From assembly GCA_937906945.1 (NCBI GenBank), contig CALCUE010000035.1, forward strand, positions 62,001 through 126,000: a stretch of 64,000 bases of DNA, in the 5' to 3' direction. This document shows positions 34,161-42,699 of the stretch, piece after piece; the stretch's first letter is position 1, and each line of letters starts with the position of its first letter. The notes under the pieces were generated by a model. That model had not been told where the DNA came from. It did not search any database and saw only the letters and a list, made by a program, of their open reading frames with translations. Source of the DNA: an uncultured Clostridia bacterium. GTDB lineage: Bacteria > Bacillota > Clostridia > Oscillospirales > Ruminococcaceae. The position numbers and the translations under genes are program-made.

Positions 34161-35312
34161 TTACGGTCTTTTAAGGATTTTTCCGCCGCCGATGACCCAA
34201 ACCGGTTCCTCAAAAAGAGAAAGGGGATCCCCTTCGAAAACGGCAAGATCCGCGATCCGTCCCGGCGCTACTGAACCAATTTCCCCTTCCAGTCCCAAGA
34301 TCTTCGCCGGGATGGAGGTGATGGCCCGAAGGGCGTCGTCATGCCGCATTCCGGCCCGAACGGCGATCGCCGCCGAAAGAGGCAGATATTTGATCGGCAC
34401 CACCGGATGGTCGGTACAAATAGCGACGGTGACGCCGTTTTCTTTCAAAACGGCGGCGCTTCTCTCTTCCTGATTGACAAGCTCCGGTTTGGTCCTGGTC
34501 CCGAGGACCGGTCCGACAATGACCGGAACGTCCGCTTTCGCCAGATCTTCCGCCCGAAGATAGCCTTCCGTTCCGTGCACGATCACAGCGTTGAGACGGA
34601 ATTCCTTCGCGATGCGGATGGCGGTAAAGATATCGTCACAGCGATGGGCGTGGAAATGAGCCTGCACCGAACCGTCCAGTACGCCGGCCAGCGCTTCGCA
34701 TTTCATATCGAATTCCGGCTCGTCCTCCGGATTTTCGGCGGCGGCTTTGTCCCTCAAATAACGCTGCGCCTTGAAAAGCTGTTCCCGGATAATGGCCGCC
34801 GTCGCCATTCTCGTGGTCGGTGTCTCCTCTTTTTCGTGATAGGTGTTTTTCGGGTTCTCGCCGAGGGCGAATTTCATCGCGACCGGCGCTTTCAATACCA
34901 TCTCATCCACACCGCTCCCATAGGTGTGCAAAATCGCCAGTTGCCCCGCCACCGGATTGGCGCTTCCCGGTCCGGTCACAACAGTCGTGACCCCCGCCAT
35001 CAGCGCCTCCTGAAAACATTTGTCGGCGGGATTGATCCCGTCCACCGCCCGAAGATGGGGCGTTGCCGGGTCGGTATCCTCGTTGCCGTCGTCTCCCTCA
35101 AAACCGGAACCGTCGGCCCACATTCCGATATGGCAGTGGGCGTCAATGAACCCGGGATAGACCGTCTTTCCGCCGAGGTCGAACCGTTCGTTGTCCCTGG
35201 GACAAAAGTCCATCGGCCCGACGTCAAGGATCCGTCCCTCTTTTATAAGGACGTAGCCGTTTTCAATCGTCTCCGAGACCGCTGTAAAAATTCTGGCGTT
35301 ATAAAAAAGCAT
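34161..35312 (-). CDS. Metal-dependent amidohydrolase (imidazolonepropionase-like)
   Basis: The 383-residue TIM-barrel hydrolase belongs to the amidohydrolase superfamily. Visible are YPGFIDAHCHIGMW (first metal-binding HxH), VHGTEGYL for a second metal ligand, AICTDHPVVP with the catalytic Asp, and the C-terminal LGLEGEIGSVAPGRIADLAVFEGDPL. Many Clostridia carry this type near cell-envelope genes; the substrate is probably a cyclic amide or N-acyl compound but cannot be read from sequence. AAAGGAG fixes the start. Confidence 0.85.
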   Translation of the reverse strand: MLFYNARIFTAVSETIENGYVLIKEGRILDVGPMDFCPRDNERFDLGGKTVYPGFIDAHCHIGMWADGSGFEGDDGNEDTDPATPHLRAVDGINPADKCFQEALMAGVTTVVTGPGSANPVAGQLAILHTYGSGVDEMVLKAPVAMKFALGENPKNTYHEKEETPTTRMATAAIIREQLFKAQRYLRDKAAAENPEDEPEFDMKCEALAGVLDGSVQAHFHAHRCDDIFTAIRIAKEFRLNAVIVHGTEGYLRAEDLAKADVPVIVGPVLGTRTKPELVNQEERSAAVLKENGVTVAICTDHPVVPIKYLPLSAAIAVRAGMRHDDALRAITSIPAKILGLEGEIGSVAPGRIADLAVFEGDPLSLFEEPVWVIGGGKILKRP

Positions 35313-35328
35313 AGCTTCTCCTTTTATC

Positions 35329-35357
35329 AAAAAAGCCTCCCGTTATCCCGGAGGCCT
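35329..35357 (-). terminator. Terminator after yabR-like gene
   Basis: GCCTCC/GGAGGC-type stem with a GGGATAAC loop and T6 on the minus strand. Confidence 0.75.
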
Positions 35358-35381
35358 GTTTTTATCCGGGTATCGCCCGTT

Positions 35382-35831
35382 TTATGACTGTTTGGAACGA
35401 CGGTTCTGCGCGCCGCGACGGGTGTCGATCACTTTTTTAAGGTCGCCCATCTTTTCGTCGCTGGACTGTTTGAACTGGCTCATCATGTCCTCAAAAGAAA
35501 GATTTTCCTTCTGCTTCGGGTGAAACTCAAAACTGTCCGCCGTTTTGTGTTCCGTAAGGTGCTGCTCCCTCTTCGGATGGCGCTCCCGTTTTTCCGGTTC
35601 CTCCGTCTGCTTCATCGAAAGACTGATCTTGCCCTCCGGGCTGATCGCCAGGATCTTCACTTTCACCGTGTCACCGATCTGGACAAAATCTTTGATGTCT
35701 TTGACGTAGGTACGGGCGACCTCCGAAATATGGACCATGCCGGTCACGTTTTCCTCGATCCGCACAAAAACGCCGAAATTTGTAATTCCCGAAACTTTTC
35801 CTTCCACAATAGAGCCTACTTCAGCTTCCAT
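35382..35831 (-). CDS. S1-domain RNA-binding protein, YabR-like
   Basis: One S1 RNA-binding domain fills residues 1-75 (VGSIVEGKVSGITNFGVFVRIEENVTGMVHISEV, then IGDTVKVKILAISPEGKISLSMKQ). It is followed by a charged low-complexity tail rich in Lys, Glu and Gln, with a short MSQFKQSSDEKMGDLKK helix. Position directly after divIC matches yabR of Bacillus (general stress protein 13-like). The ATG lies about 12 bp from AGGGGG, farther than ideal. Likely binds ribosomal or messenger RNA. Confidence 0.85.
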   Translation of the reverse strand: MEAEVGSIVEGKVSGITNFGVFVRIEENVTGMVHISEVARTYVKDIKDFVQIGDTVKVKILAISPEGKISLSMKQTEEPEKRERHPKREQHLTEHKTADSFEFHPKQKENLSFEDMMSQFKQSSDEKMGDLKKVIDTRRGAQNRRSKQS

Positions 35832-35863
35832 GAAAGAACCGATCCCCCTCAAATTATTTTGCG

Positions 35864-36163
35864 CTAATTGGTACCGGAAACATCGACGTAAAAATGCTCG
35901 TCCCCATAAGCGTAACCGAGCTTGGCCCGAGCCTGCTGTTCGATGAATTCATCGGTCCCGTAGCTGTCCAACGTTTTTCTGAGCTCCTCATTCCGGACCT
36001 GATACTCATGATACTGGGTCTTCAGCGTCTCCAGTTCCGATTTTTTCTCCATGATCGTAGCCTGTGTGGCGATCAGGGAATACAGAAGATAGATGCCGAA
36101 GGCAAGTATCGCCAGACGAATCAGAAGATTCTTTTCCTTCTTTTTGGAATCCGTTGTTTTCAA
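35864..36163 (-). CDS. divIC: Septum formation initiator DivIC/FtsB
   Basis: Bitopic division protein that pairs with FtsL and DivIB at the septum. The 99 residues have a basic cytoplasmic start (KTTDSKKKEKN), one transmembrane helix (LLIRLAILAFGIYLLYSLIA), a coiled coil (MEKKSELETLKTQYHEYQVRNEELRK, broken) and the conserved EFIEQQARAKLGYAYGDE. It starts with TTG 10 bp after AGGAG. The unusual point is that the yabQ reading frame extends 158 bp into it. Confidence 0.9.
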   Translation of the reverse strand: MKTTDSKKKEKNLLIRLAILAFGIYLLYSLIATQATIMEKKSELETLKTQYHEYQVRNEELRKTLDSYGTDEFIEQQARAKLGYAYGDEHFYVDVSGTN

Positions 36164-36692
36164 AATCCGGTCGCTCCTTTCCGCCCGTTCTCCCGCAAAA
36201 AGAACGAGCCTTTCTCACACTTAGACATAGTATATTATATACTAACTGCCTCGGTTTTTTCAAGAGGTTTTTGGCATAAAATCGGGCTTTTTCACAAATA
36301 ATTTTCCGCTTCGGTCTCCCTTTTTCCCAAAGCCAGCGAAGCGGCTTAAGAAAAAGCTTTCCCACCGTCCGAAGAAGACGAACTATTTTCTTTTCCAGAT
36401 AAAAAATCAGCTTCCCCGCCGTTTTGTACCAGACAAAAAATCCCGCCGCCGTTCCTCCGTAAAGATAGGCACGGGGCATTCCGTAATTTTCCTCCAGGAA
36501 AAACGAAAAAAGCAGAAAACCGGCCCAGACACAATAGAAAACGTCAAAGGCGATCCGAATTCCCACCGCCTTGGGGAAAAAGAGCTTCAGAAACCGAAAG
36601 ACGTCATAGCACCCTCCCAATACCAGTCCCAAAAGAAGGGAACGGAACAGAAGAACGGCCTGGTCCCCCAAAATATCCGTCGTGTAGATCAT
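36006..36692 (-). CDS. yabQ: Spore cortex protein YabQ with long overlap into divIC
   Basis: YabQ is a membrane protein needed for spore cortex formation, targeted to the outer forespore membrane. The frame gives 228 residues. The conserved portion has four helices in the first 90 residues (VLLFRSLLLGLVLGGCYDVFR, IAFDVFYCVWAGFLLFSFF, YLYGGTAAGFFVWYK), then a basic region. The last 50 residues are read from DNA that also carries a promoter and the beginning of divIC. They are Ser/Asp/Gly-rich and look unselected. The ATG overlaps the yabP stop (ATGA). Confidence 0.8.
   Translation of the reverse strand: MIYTTDILGDQAVLLFRSLLLGLVLGGCYDVFRFLKLFFPKAVGIRIAFDVFYCVWAGFLLFSFFLEENYGMPRAYLYGGTAAGFFVWYKTAGKLIFYLEKKIVRLLRTVGKLFLKPLRWLWEKGRPKRKIICEKARFYAKNLLKKPRQLVYNILCLSVRKARSFCGRTGGKERPDFENNGFQKEGKESSDSSGDTCLRHLSSVFPDRHTGYDHGEKIGTGDAEDPVS
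36234..36263 (-). promoter_or_regulatory. Promoter of divIC-yabR inside the yabQ frame
   Basis: TTGAAA and TATAAT with 18 bp on the minus strand, about 70 bp ahead of divIC. It would let the division gene be expressed apart from sporulation. Confidence 0.7.
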
Positions 36693-36973
36693 CGGAACAG
36701 CTTTTCCCAAAAACCGGCCCGTCGGGAAAGCTCCGCCGGATAGAGGATCGCCTCCACCTCTCCCTCCAGACGCAGTTCCCCGTTTTCTTTCGAGAACGAA
36801 ACCACCTTCAGGTTTTTCCCTTTGACGACCAGCTTTCGCTCCGGGATCATGGCCCGAATGGTCTCTCCGTCCAATGTCTCAACGCTTAAGACTCCAAAGG
36901 CCAGAAGACCTTTCCGATCCTCATGAAGCTCGAGCGTATGCGGTCTTCGCGGCGCTTCTTCCGCTTGTTTCAT
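36689..36973 (-). CDS. yabP: Spore cortex protein YabP
   Basis: YabP is a small protein required for cortex assembly together with YabQ, normally transcribed by sigma-E. The 94 residues include the family's beta-rich core (HTLELHEDRKGLLAFGVLSVETLDGETI, then LVVKGKNLKVVSFSKENGELRLEGEVEAILY). The start at the ATG 8 bp from GAAGG is preferred over two closer upstream candidates. It is coupled to yabQ by ATGA overlap. Gene order yabP-yabQ-divIC-yabR is the same as in Bacillus. Confidence 0.93.
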   Translation of the reverse strand: MKQAEEAPRRPHTLELHEDRKGLLAFGVLSVETLDGETIRAMIPERKLVVKGKNLKVVSFSKENGELRLEGEVEAILYPAELSRRAGFWEKLFR

Positions 36974-37078
36974 CGCCATCACCTTCCTTTCTGTTCCCAG
37001 ATTCTATGAACGGCGGCATTTTTTTATGCGAAGCGCCGTTCCTCATAAACCGCCGTTTTTTCCGCATAAATATTCATA

Positions 37079-37107
37079 TTGATAAAGAAGATAAATAATG
37101 GTAAAAT
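37079..37107 (+). promoter_or_regulatory. Promoter of mrnC-yitT-phosphatase
   Basis: TTGATA and TAAAAT at 17 bp, 32 bp ahead of mrnC. Confidence 0.6.
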
Positions 37108-37139
37108 AGAAACAGGAAAAGGAAAGGCGGCGAAACGAT

Positions 37140-37559
37140 TTGCTGGATCTTGGTGGAAAAGAGGGAGAAGCGCAAAAGCTCAACGGGCTTTCGCTCGCGT
37201 TTCTCGGCGACGCTGTTTTTGAGATTCTGGTGCGGGAACATCTTCTGAAGGACGGTTCCCTTCCCATCGGAAAGCTCCACAGTCTTGCCGTAAAGTTTGT
37301 CCGGGCGTCCGCGCAGGCCCATTTTTTTGACGTTCTGGAACCGCTTCTGTCCGAGGAAGAGCTGTCCGCTCTCCACCGTGGCCGCAACGCCAGCTCCAAC
37401 CACATTCCCAAAAGCGCCTGCGCTGTGGAATACCGGAAAGCGACCGGCACCGAAGCGCTGTTCGGCTGGCTCTATTTAGAAGGAAAGATCGAACGGGCGC
37501 GGGAACTTTTCGCCATTCTTCTTGACCATCTCCCCACGCAAACGGAGGAAAATCCATGA
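37140..37559 (+). CDS. mrnC: Mini-ribonuclease III
   Basis: Double-strand-specific RNase that matures 23S rRNA in Gram-positives. The 139-residue protein is the catalytic RNase III domain without a dsRNA-binding domain: LNGLSLAFLGDAVFEILVREHL (signature with metal-binding Asp), RASAQAHFF and a late GTEALFGWLYLEGK helix with the second acidic site. It begins at TTG; AAAGGCGG is about 8 bp upstream. The stop overlaps the next ATG (ATGA). Confidence 0.93.
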   Translation: MLDLGGKEGEAQKLNGLSLAFLGDAVFEILVREHLLKDGSLPIGKLHSLAVKFVRASAQAHFFDVLEPLLSEEELSALHRGRNASSNHIPKSACAVEYRKATGTEALFGWLYLEGKIERARELFAILLDHLPTQTEENP

Positions 37560-38413
37560 CCGAAAAGATGAAAGACTTTCTGCTTGATCTCGGCGCGGAT
37601 ATCGTCGGCTCGGCGATTTTTGCCATCGGCGTTGACGTCTTCACCGAGCCATGCAATATAGCGCCCGGCGGCGTCACCGGTGTCGCCACCATGATCCACA
37701 CTCTCACCGATCTTCCCATCGGCCTTCTGAGTTTTCTCATCAATGTACCGCTTTTGCTCCTCGGTTTCGTCATCCTTGGAAAAAAAGTGATGTTCAACAC
37801 GTTTCGTACCCTTGTGATCTATACGATCCTTGTGGACGGACTGGATCTGATCCTTCCCAAATATACCGGTGACACCCTTTTGGCCGCCATCTTCGGCGGC
37901 GCCACCATCGGGATCGGTCTGGGACTCATTTTTCTCCGTGGTTCCACCACCGGCGGCACCGATATCCTCGGACGGATCATTCTGAAAAAGCGTCCATACA
38001 TTCCCCTGGGAAAGATCCTTTTGGCCATTGACTTTGTGGTCGTCGTCACCGCCGGTTTCTTCTACCACACCATGGAGGCCGCTCTTTACGCCCTCATCAC
38101 CATCTATGTCACCGAGCGGGCCATCGACGCCGTCCTCTACGGTTCCACCGAAGGACAGGTCGTTTATATCATTTCCGATCATTACAAAGAGATCGCCGAC
38201 CGCATCATCGTGGAGGCGGATCGTGGCCTTACGTTCCTTGACGGAGAAGGCGGCTATAAAGGCGCGCCCAAAAAGGTCATTATGTGCGCCATTCCGAGCC
38301 GTCAGTTCGGCGTCATCCGCAAGTTCATCACCGAGATCGACCCCGCCGCCTTTATCATCGTAAGCCCCACCCGCCATATCATCGGCGAAGGCTTTAAGCA
38401 GACCTTTGAATAA
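37556..38413 (+). CDS. YitT family membrane protein (DUF161/DUF2179)
   Basis: The 285-residue protein belongs to the YitT/DegS-like family. Five to six helices (VGSAIFAIGVDVFTEP, GGVTGVATMIHTLTDLPIG, GLLSFLINVPLLLLGF, GIGLGLIFLRGSTTGGTDILG) are followed by a C-terminal cytoplasmic DUF2179 domain (VYIISDHYKEIADRIIVE, LDGEGGYKGAPKKVIMCAI). The function of the family is not settled. GGAGG sets the start; coupled to mrnC. Confidence 0.92.
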   Translation: MTEKMKDFLLDLGADIVGSAIFAIGVDVFTEPCNIAPGGVTGVATMIHTLTDLPIGLLSFLINVPLLLLGFVILGKKVMFNTFRTLVIYTILVDGLDLILPKYTGDTLLAAIFGGATIGIGLGLIFLRGSTTGGTDILGRIILKKRPYIPLGKILLAIDFVVVVTAGFFYHTMEAALYALITIYVTERAIDAVLYGSTEGQVVYIISDHYKEIADRIIVEADRGLTFLDGEGGYKGAPKKVIMCAIPSRQFGVIRKFITEIDPAAFIIVSPTRHIIGEGFKQTFE

Positions 38414-38419
38414 GAAACC

Positions 38420-39127
38420 ATGAATTTTGAACCAATAACGATTCCAAAGTCCCTATTGGAAACGACCTTGAATACCCGTGACCTCGGCAGTTATCAAAGC
38501 GCCCTTTCCGGAAAACGTCTGAATCCGTGGCGGATATTGCGAAGTGACATTCAGAACTATCCGTCAGAAAACGATCTTCGTCTGCTGAAAAGTCACAACA
38601 TCCTGACGATCATCGATTTACGAGGCGAAAAAGATGTACTGAGAAAACCCAACGGCTTTGCCGATAAGAAAGATTTTACGTATATTCATCTTCCAATCAA
38701 CGAAGGAAGCGGTGTTCCGGAAAGCGTCGATAAAGTCAGCGAAAGTTATATGGCAATTGCGGAAAGCCGAAGCATGGTTTCCGTATTCCGTACCATCGCC
38801 TCCGCTTCCGGCGGCGTAATGTTTAACTGTACCGCCGGAAAAGACCGTACCGGCGTTGTCAGCGCCATTTTGTTAGGTCTTTGCGGCGTTGCGAAAGAAG
38901 ATATCATTTATGATTATATGCTGACGAAGTTCTGCAATCAGGAACGGTTCGAACAGATACACAAAAACTTCCCGGATATCGATATGAATATCGTGATCCC
39001 GCACGAGCGGTATATCGTCGAATTTATGGTGCGGCTTAAAGCTGAATACGGAAGCTTTGAAAGCTATCTGACCGTCCTCGGTCTCACAGGGAGCGAAATC
39101 GAAGCCATTCGGGCAAAACTGTTATAA
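38420..39127 (+). CDS. Tyrosine-protein phosphatase
   Basis: Cysteine-based phosphatase of the Tyr_phosphatase_3 (IphP/LipA-like) type, which removes phosphate from tyrosine or phosphoinositides. The 235 residues begin with NTRDLGSYQ and RSDIQNYPSENDLRLL and carry the P-loop NCTAGKDRTG (Cys137, Arg143; CX5R), followed by a conserved helical tail (YDYMLT, then EYGSFESYL). It follows yitT by 6 bp. No strong ribosome binding site is visible, and the codon composition is slightly more AT-rich than its neighbours. Confidence 0.9.
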   Translation: MNFEPITIPKSLLETTLNTRDLGSYQSALSGKRLNPWRILRSDIQNYPSENDLRLLKSHNILTIIDLRGEKDVLRKPNGFADKKDFTYIHLPINEGSGVPESVDKVSESYMAIAESRSMVSVFRTIASASGGVMFNCTAGKDRTGVVSAILLGLCGVAKEDIIYDYMLTKFCNQERFEQIHKNFPDIDMNIVIPHERYIVEFMVRLKAEYGSFESYLTVLGLTGSEIEAIRAKLL

Positions 39128-39128
39128 A

Positions 39129-39171
39129 AGCTCTCCGAAAAGGGTGAATCCTTTCCGGAGAGCTTTTTTCT
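39129..39171 (+). terminator. Terminator after tyrosine phosphatase
   Basis: AGCTCTCCG..AAAGG and CCTTT..CGGAGAGCT arms, then T6. Confidence 0.85.
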
Positions 39172-39199
39172 TGTCAATTATTATCCTATATGTTATACT
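39171..39199 (+). promoter_or_regulatory. Promoter of MFS transporter
   Basis: TTGTCA and TATACT at 17 bp with an extended TG; 35 bp ahead of the start. Confidence 0.75.
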
Positions 39200-39233
39200 G
39201 TTTCTGAATTTTTGGGAAAGCGAGGTGAGCTTT

Positions 39234-40463
39234 TTGAAGCTTCTGGAGCAATACCGTGGTCTTCGCAAAGAAATTTACGTTCTCTTTTTCTGCGAACTCA
39301 TCGACAACGCCGGTTCCATGGTGGGACCCCTTCTGACATTGATCCTTTCCACCAAAATGGGGCTGGACGCCGGCTCCATCGCCACCTATTTTCTCGTCTA
39401 TACGGCCCTTTCCCTGCCTATCCACCTTCTCGGCGGAAAGCTGACCGACCGGATGAACAAAAAGCTGCTTATCAACCTCTGCGATATCTCGACATCGCTG
39501 CTCTATATTTTCTGCGGTTTTTGCGAACTTTCCTATGCCGTTCTGGCTCTCTATCTCTTGGGAAGCCTCATTCAGACGGTGGAATCCCCGGTCTATAAAT
39601 CGCTGATCGCCGATTTCACCTCCGTCGACGACCGCGACCGTGCCTATTCGCTGAGCTACCTCGGTCTCAACCTCGGGCTTGTGCTCGCGCCGATCCTCGG
39701 CAGCGTTCTGATGAAAGACCACCTGGGGCTCCTCTTTATTTTAAGCGGCGTTTTCGAGCTCTTTTCCCTTTTGATTTTTGACCTTTTTGTCAAAGACACC
39801 GGTATCATCTCTCCCTCCGGCAACACCTATGAGGAACAGAAAACCGGGGAAAGCGTCTGGCGCATTCTTCGGAACGGTCATGTGCTCATCCCGTTTCTGG
39901 CTATCTTTTCCCTCAGTATGCTGGTCTATAATATGTACAGCTACCTCATTCCGCTCGATCTGACCGCCATCCACGGGGACGACGGTTCCATATTCTACGG
40001 GACGATCTCCTCGCTCAACTGTGCCACGGTGCTCATTTTTACCGCCGTGCTCACCGCCGTCTTTTCAAAGCGCACGGATCTTGATAAAATGATCGCCGGC
40101 AATCTTTTCGAGATCGTCGGTCTTTCGCTTTTCTTCTTTTTCTTCGGAAAACCCGTTGTCTATTACGTTGCCATCGTCCTTTTCACTTTCGGTGAGATCC
40201 TCAACACCACCACGACAACGCCCTATCTCACCAAACGCATCCCCAGCAACTATCGGGGACGGGTCCTCGCCGTCATGTCCGTTTCTTCCCATGTCACCGT
40301 CTCCCTCGGAAAATACGTCATCGGAAAAATTTACGACCTTATCAGTCCCACCACAGCGTGGGTCGTTGTACTGGTGCTCGGCGTGCTCACCGTTCTGGCC
40401 TATCTTCTGATAAAAGCACTGGACCGGAAAACCTTTCCCGCTCTTTATTCGAAATCCCGTTAA
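39234..40463 (+). CDS. MFS transporter
   Basis: Major facilitator of 409 residues with about twelve helices, opening EIYVLFFCELIDNAGSMVGPLLTLIL. The loop 2-3 segment GGKLTDRMNKKLLINLCD resembles the family's GxLaDrxGrkxxl motif A. A late RGRVLAVMSVSSHV and the six-helix duplication are typical of drug or metabolite exporters. I chose TTG, five bases after the GAGGTGAG site. A longer reading frame upstream would overlap the promoter. Substrate unknown. Confidence 0.85.
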   Translation: MKLLEQYRGLRKEIYVLFFCELIDNAGSMVGPLLTLILSTKMGLDAGSIATYFLVYTALSLPIHLLGGKLTDRMNKKLLINLCDISTSLLYIFCGFCELSYAVLALYLLGSLIQTVESPVYKSLIADFTSVDDRDRAYSLSYLGLNLGLVLAPILGSVLMKDHLGLLFILSGVFELFSLLIFDLFVKDTGIISPSGNTYEEQKTGESVWRILRNGHVLIPFLAIFSLSMLVYNMYSYLIPLDLTAIHGDDGSIFYGTISSLNCATVLIFTAVLTAVFSKRTDLDKMIAGNLFEIVGLSLFFFFFGKPVVYYVAIVLFTFGEILNTTTTTPYLTKRIPSNYRGRVLAVMSVSSHVTVSLGKYVIGKIYDLISPTTAWVVVLVLGVLTVLAYLLIKALDRKTFPALYSKSR

Positions 40464-40496
40464 AAAAGCTCCGGCCCAAAGGCCGGAGCTTTTTTC
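40462..40496. terminator. Bidirectional terminator
   Basis: AAGCTCCGGCC/GGCCGGAGCTT stem, CAAA loop, A6/T6 flanks between convergent genes. Confidence 0.9.
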
Positions 40497-41010
40497 ATAA
40501 GGTGATCCAATATCGCTGTTCGATTTTGCCGTTCACTTCGACTTCGTTCTCTAAAACGCCGCCGTTCTTTTGAATACTTTTCGCCGAGCCGACGTTCTCT
40601 TTGTCGCAAACCATCAAAACACGGAGAAACCCCATCTCCCGGCACTTTTCGAGCGCCAGACCGATCATTTTCGTGGCGATCCCTTTTCGCCGTTCCGAAG
40701 GACGAACGCCGTCGCCAATGTGTCCACCATCCAACAAAAGCCGCTCGTTGAGATAGTGGCGGATGTTCACCGCGCCGACCATCACGTTCCGTTCGGTATC
40801 GAGACAGAACCATGTCGTCGCCGGCACTCTGGTCTCGGTGATCCGGGTCTCTTCCCCGTTCACTTTGACCAGATAAGCGTTAAAATCTTCCAAATCCTCG
40901 CTTCTGATGGCCCAGGGAACGATTTTTTCGCCGGTGGCGATCCATTCCCGAAGCATATCGCGAATCTGTTCTTTATACTCATAAGAAGCCTTGACCAATT
41001 TCAGTTCCAT
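40495..41010 (-). CDS. GNAT acetyltransferase (RimI-like)
   Basis: The 171-residue N-acetyltransferase has the GNAT acetyl-CoA loop in HIGDGVRPSERRKGIATKMIGLALEKC (R-R-K-G-I-A pattern). It also has the late strand LRVLMVCDKENVGSAKSIQKNGGVLEN, typical of small-molecule or protein acetyltransferases with DUF5613/GNAT_acetyltran relatives. Residues 1-40 form a helical start. GGAGAAACT precedes the ATG. Monocistronic between two terminators. Confidence 0.88.
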   Translation of the reverse strand: MELKLVKASYEYKEQIRDMLREWIATGEKIVPWAIRSEDLEDFNAYLVKVNGEETRITETRVPATTWFCLDTERNVMVGAVNIRHYLNERLLLDGGHIGDGVRPSERRKGIATKMIGLALEKCREMGFLRVLMVCDKENVGSAKSIQKNGGVLENEVEVNGKIEQRYWITL

Positions 41011-41024
41011 AGTTTCTCCTTTCC

Positions 41025-41052
41025 AAAAACAGCCGCGGAAAATTCCGCGGCT
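41025..41052 (-). terminator. Terminator downstream of the GNAT gene's promoter side (obgE/GNAT boundary)
   Basis: AGCCGCGG AA/TT CCGCGGCT stem with T5 on the minus strand. It lies between obgE, which ends at 41058, and the GNAT gene. It should end the obgE operon. Confidence 0.8.
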
Positions 41053-41057
41053 CTTTT

Positions 41058-42323
41058 TTATCTCATATAATCAAATTCGATATCGAGAATGCTGACGGTG
41101 TCGCCTTCCTCGATTCCCATTTCCTCGAGCTTATCAATAATGCCCGAAAGGCGCAGGACCCGTTGGAAATATTGCAGGGATTCGTAGTCATCCAGATCGA
41201 CGAAACCAAGGGCGTGCATAAGCCACGGCGCCTCGACGACGTAAATGCCGTCCTCGATATGAACGGTAAACTCCTGCTTCGTGGTGATTTCTTCCCGAAC
41301 CGGCGCTTCCGCCTCATACCGAAGGACAGGCGGGAGCTTCGTAAGCTCGGTCTTGACGGCGTCCATCAGTTCCTTGACGCCTTCTCCGGTGGCCGCCGAG
41401 ATCAGATAGGTCTCAAAGCCTTCCTCTTTGGCAAAGTTCTGGAATTCCTCGATCATTTCCTCGATGGCGGCGTCCGCCTTGTTGAGCGCTACGATCTGCG
41501 GGCGTTTCGCCAGTTCGGGGTTGAATTTTTCCAGTTCGGCGTTGATTTTTTTATAGTCTTCAATAGGATCCCGGTCCTCCATCGCGGAAATATCCACGAT
41601 ATGAAGAATGATGCGGCAACGTTCAACGTGGCGCAGAAAGTCGTGGCCAAGACCGATCCCTTCCGCCGCGCCTTCAATAAGACCCGGGATATCCGCCATG
41701 ACGAAGGAGCTTCCCTCGTCCACACGGACAACGCCCAGAACCGGCGTCAGCGTGGTGAACGGATAGTTGGCGATCTCCGGCTTCGCCGCCGAAACAACGG
41801 AGATCAGCGTGCTTTTTCCGACGTTGGGGAAACCGACGAGACCGACGTCCGCCAAAAGCTTCAGTTCCAGCGTCACTTCCATTTCTTCGCCGGGATAGCC
41901 CGGTTTGGCAAACTTCGGGATCTGGCGGGTCGGCGTAGCGAAATGGCTGTTTCCCCAACCGCCTTTTCCGCCGCGGGCAACGATCTGCGGCTCTTTGTCC
42001 GAAATATCGGCTAAGATCCGTCCGCTTTCGGCGTCACGAATCAGCGTTCCCACCGGCACCTTGATCACAAGGTCGGGAGCCGCTTTTCCAAAGCAACGTT
42101 TAGCGCCGCCCGGTTTTCCGTCCTCCGCCGTATAATTTTTCTTATATTTGAAATCAATAAGGCTCGAAATGTTGGTGTCGCCGACAAAAACGATGTTGCC
42201 GCCGTGACCGCCGTCACCACCGTCCGGACCGCCGGCGTTGATGAATTTTTCATGATGGAACGAAACAGCGCCGTTGCCGCCGCACCCGGCCTTGATCCGA
42301 ATTTTCGCTGTATCTACAAACAT
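41058..42323 (-). CDS. obgE: GTPase ObgE/CgtA
   Basis: Essential GTPase involved in 50S ribosome assembly, stress and sporulation entry. The 421 residues hold the N-terminal Obg fold with glycine-rich loops (GCGGNGAVSFHHEKF, GPDGGDGGHGGNIVF), the G domain (G1 GFPNVGKST, G2 TTLTPVLGVV, G3 DIPGL, G4 NKAD) and the C-terminal OCT domain. GGAGGG precedes the ATG. Downstream of rplU-prp-rpmA, as usual for Firmicutes. Confidence 0.97.
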   Translation of the reverse strand: MFVDTAKIRIKAGCGGNGAVSFHHEKFINAGGPDGGDGGHGGNIVFVGDTNISSLIDFKYKKNYTAEDGKPGGAKRCFGKAAPDLVIKVPVGTLIRDAESGRILADISDKEPQIVARGGKGGWGNSHFATPTRQIPKFAKPGYPGEEMEVTLELKLLADVGLVGFPNVGKSTLISVVSAAKPEIANYPFTTLTPVLGVVRVDEGSSFVMADIPGLIEGAAEGIGLGHDFLRHVERCRIILHIVDISAMEDRDPIEDYKKINAELEKFNPELAKRPQIVALNKADAAIEEMIEEFQNFAKEEGFETYLISAATGEGVKELMDAVKTELTKLPPVLRYEAEAPVREEITTKQEFTVHIEDGIYVVEAPWLMHALGFVDLDDYESLQYFQRVLRLSGIIDKLEEMGIEEGDTVSILDIEFDYMR

Positions 42324-42368
42324 AGGGGTTCCCTCCGTTTCTGTTTGTCTTTCGCTTGGGATGAAAGA

Positions 42369-42399
42369 AAAAGGGACGGATGATCCCGTCCCTTTTTTT
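42369..42399 (-). terminator. Terminator between rpmA and obgE
   Basis: GGGACGG/CCGTCCC stem with T-rich tails on the minus strand. Partial read-through would adjust obgE level relative to the ribosomal genes. Confidence 0.8.
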
Positions 42400-42410
42400 C
42401 ATTCGGGCAA

Positions 42411-42695
42411 TTACTGCTCGACAGGATATACGCTGACCTTTTTGCGGTCCGCACCGAGACGCTCGAAACGAACGACGCCGTCCGTCAAAGCAAAGAGCGT
42501 ATCATCGGAGCCTTTACCAACGTTCTCACCGGGATGAATGTGAGTTCCGCGCTGTCTTACAAGAATGTTTCCCGCAAGGACAAACTGACCGTCGGCTCTC
42601 TTTGCGCCAAGGCGTTTGGATTCCGAATCACGGCCGTTTTTGGTGGAGCCCATACCTTTTTTATGGGCGAAGAACTGCATACTAATTCTAAGCAT
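42411..42695 (-). CDS. rpmA: 50S ribosomal protein L27 with Prp-cleaved extension
   Basis: L27 reaches the peptidyl-transferase centre with its mature N-terminus. The 94-residue precursor begins MLRISMQFFAHKKG. In Firmicutes the nine-residue extension is removed after the two phenylalanines by the protease Prp, whose gene lies immediately upstream. The rest, KNGRDSESKRLGAKRADGQFV and GNILVRQRGTHIHPGENVGKG, is standard. Confidence 0.97.
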   Translation of the reverse strand: MLRISMQFFAHKKGMGSTKNGRDSESKRLGAKRADGQFVLAGNILVRQRGTHIHPGENVGKGSDDTLFALTDGVVRFERLGADRKKVSVYPVEQ

Positions 42696-42699
42696 GATT

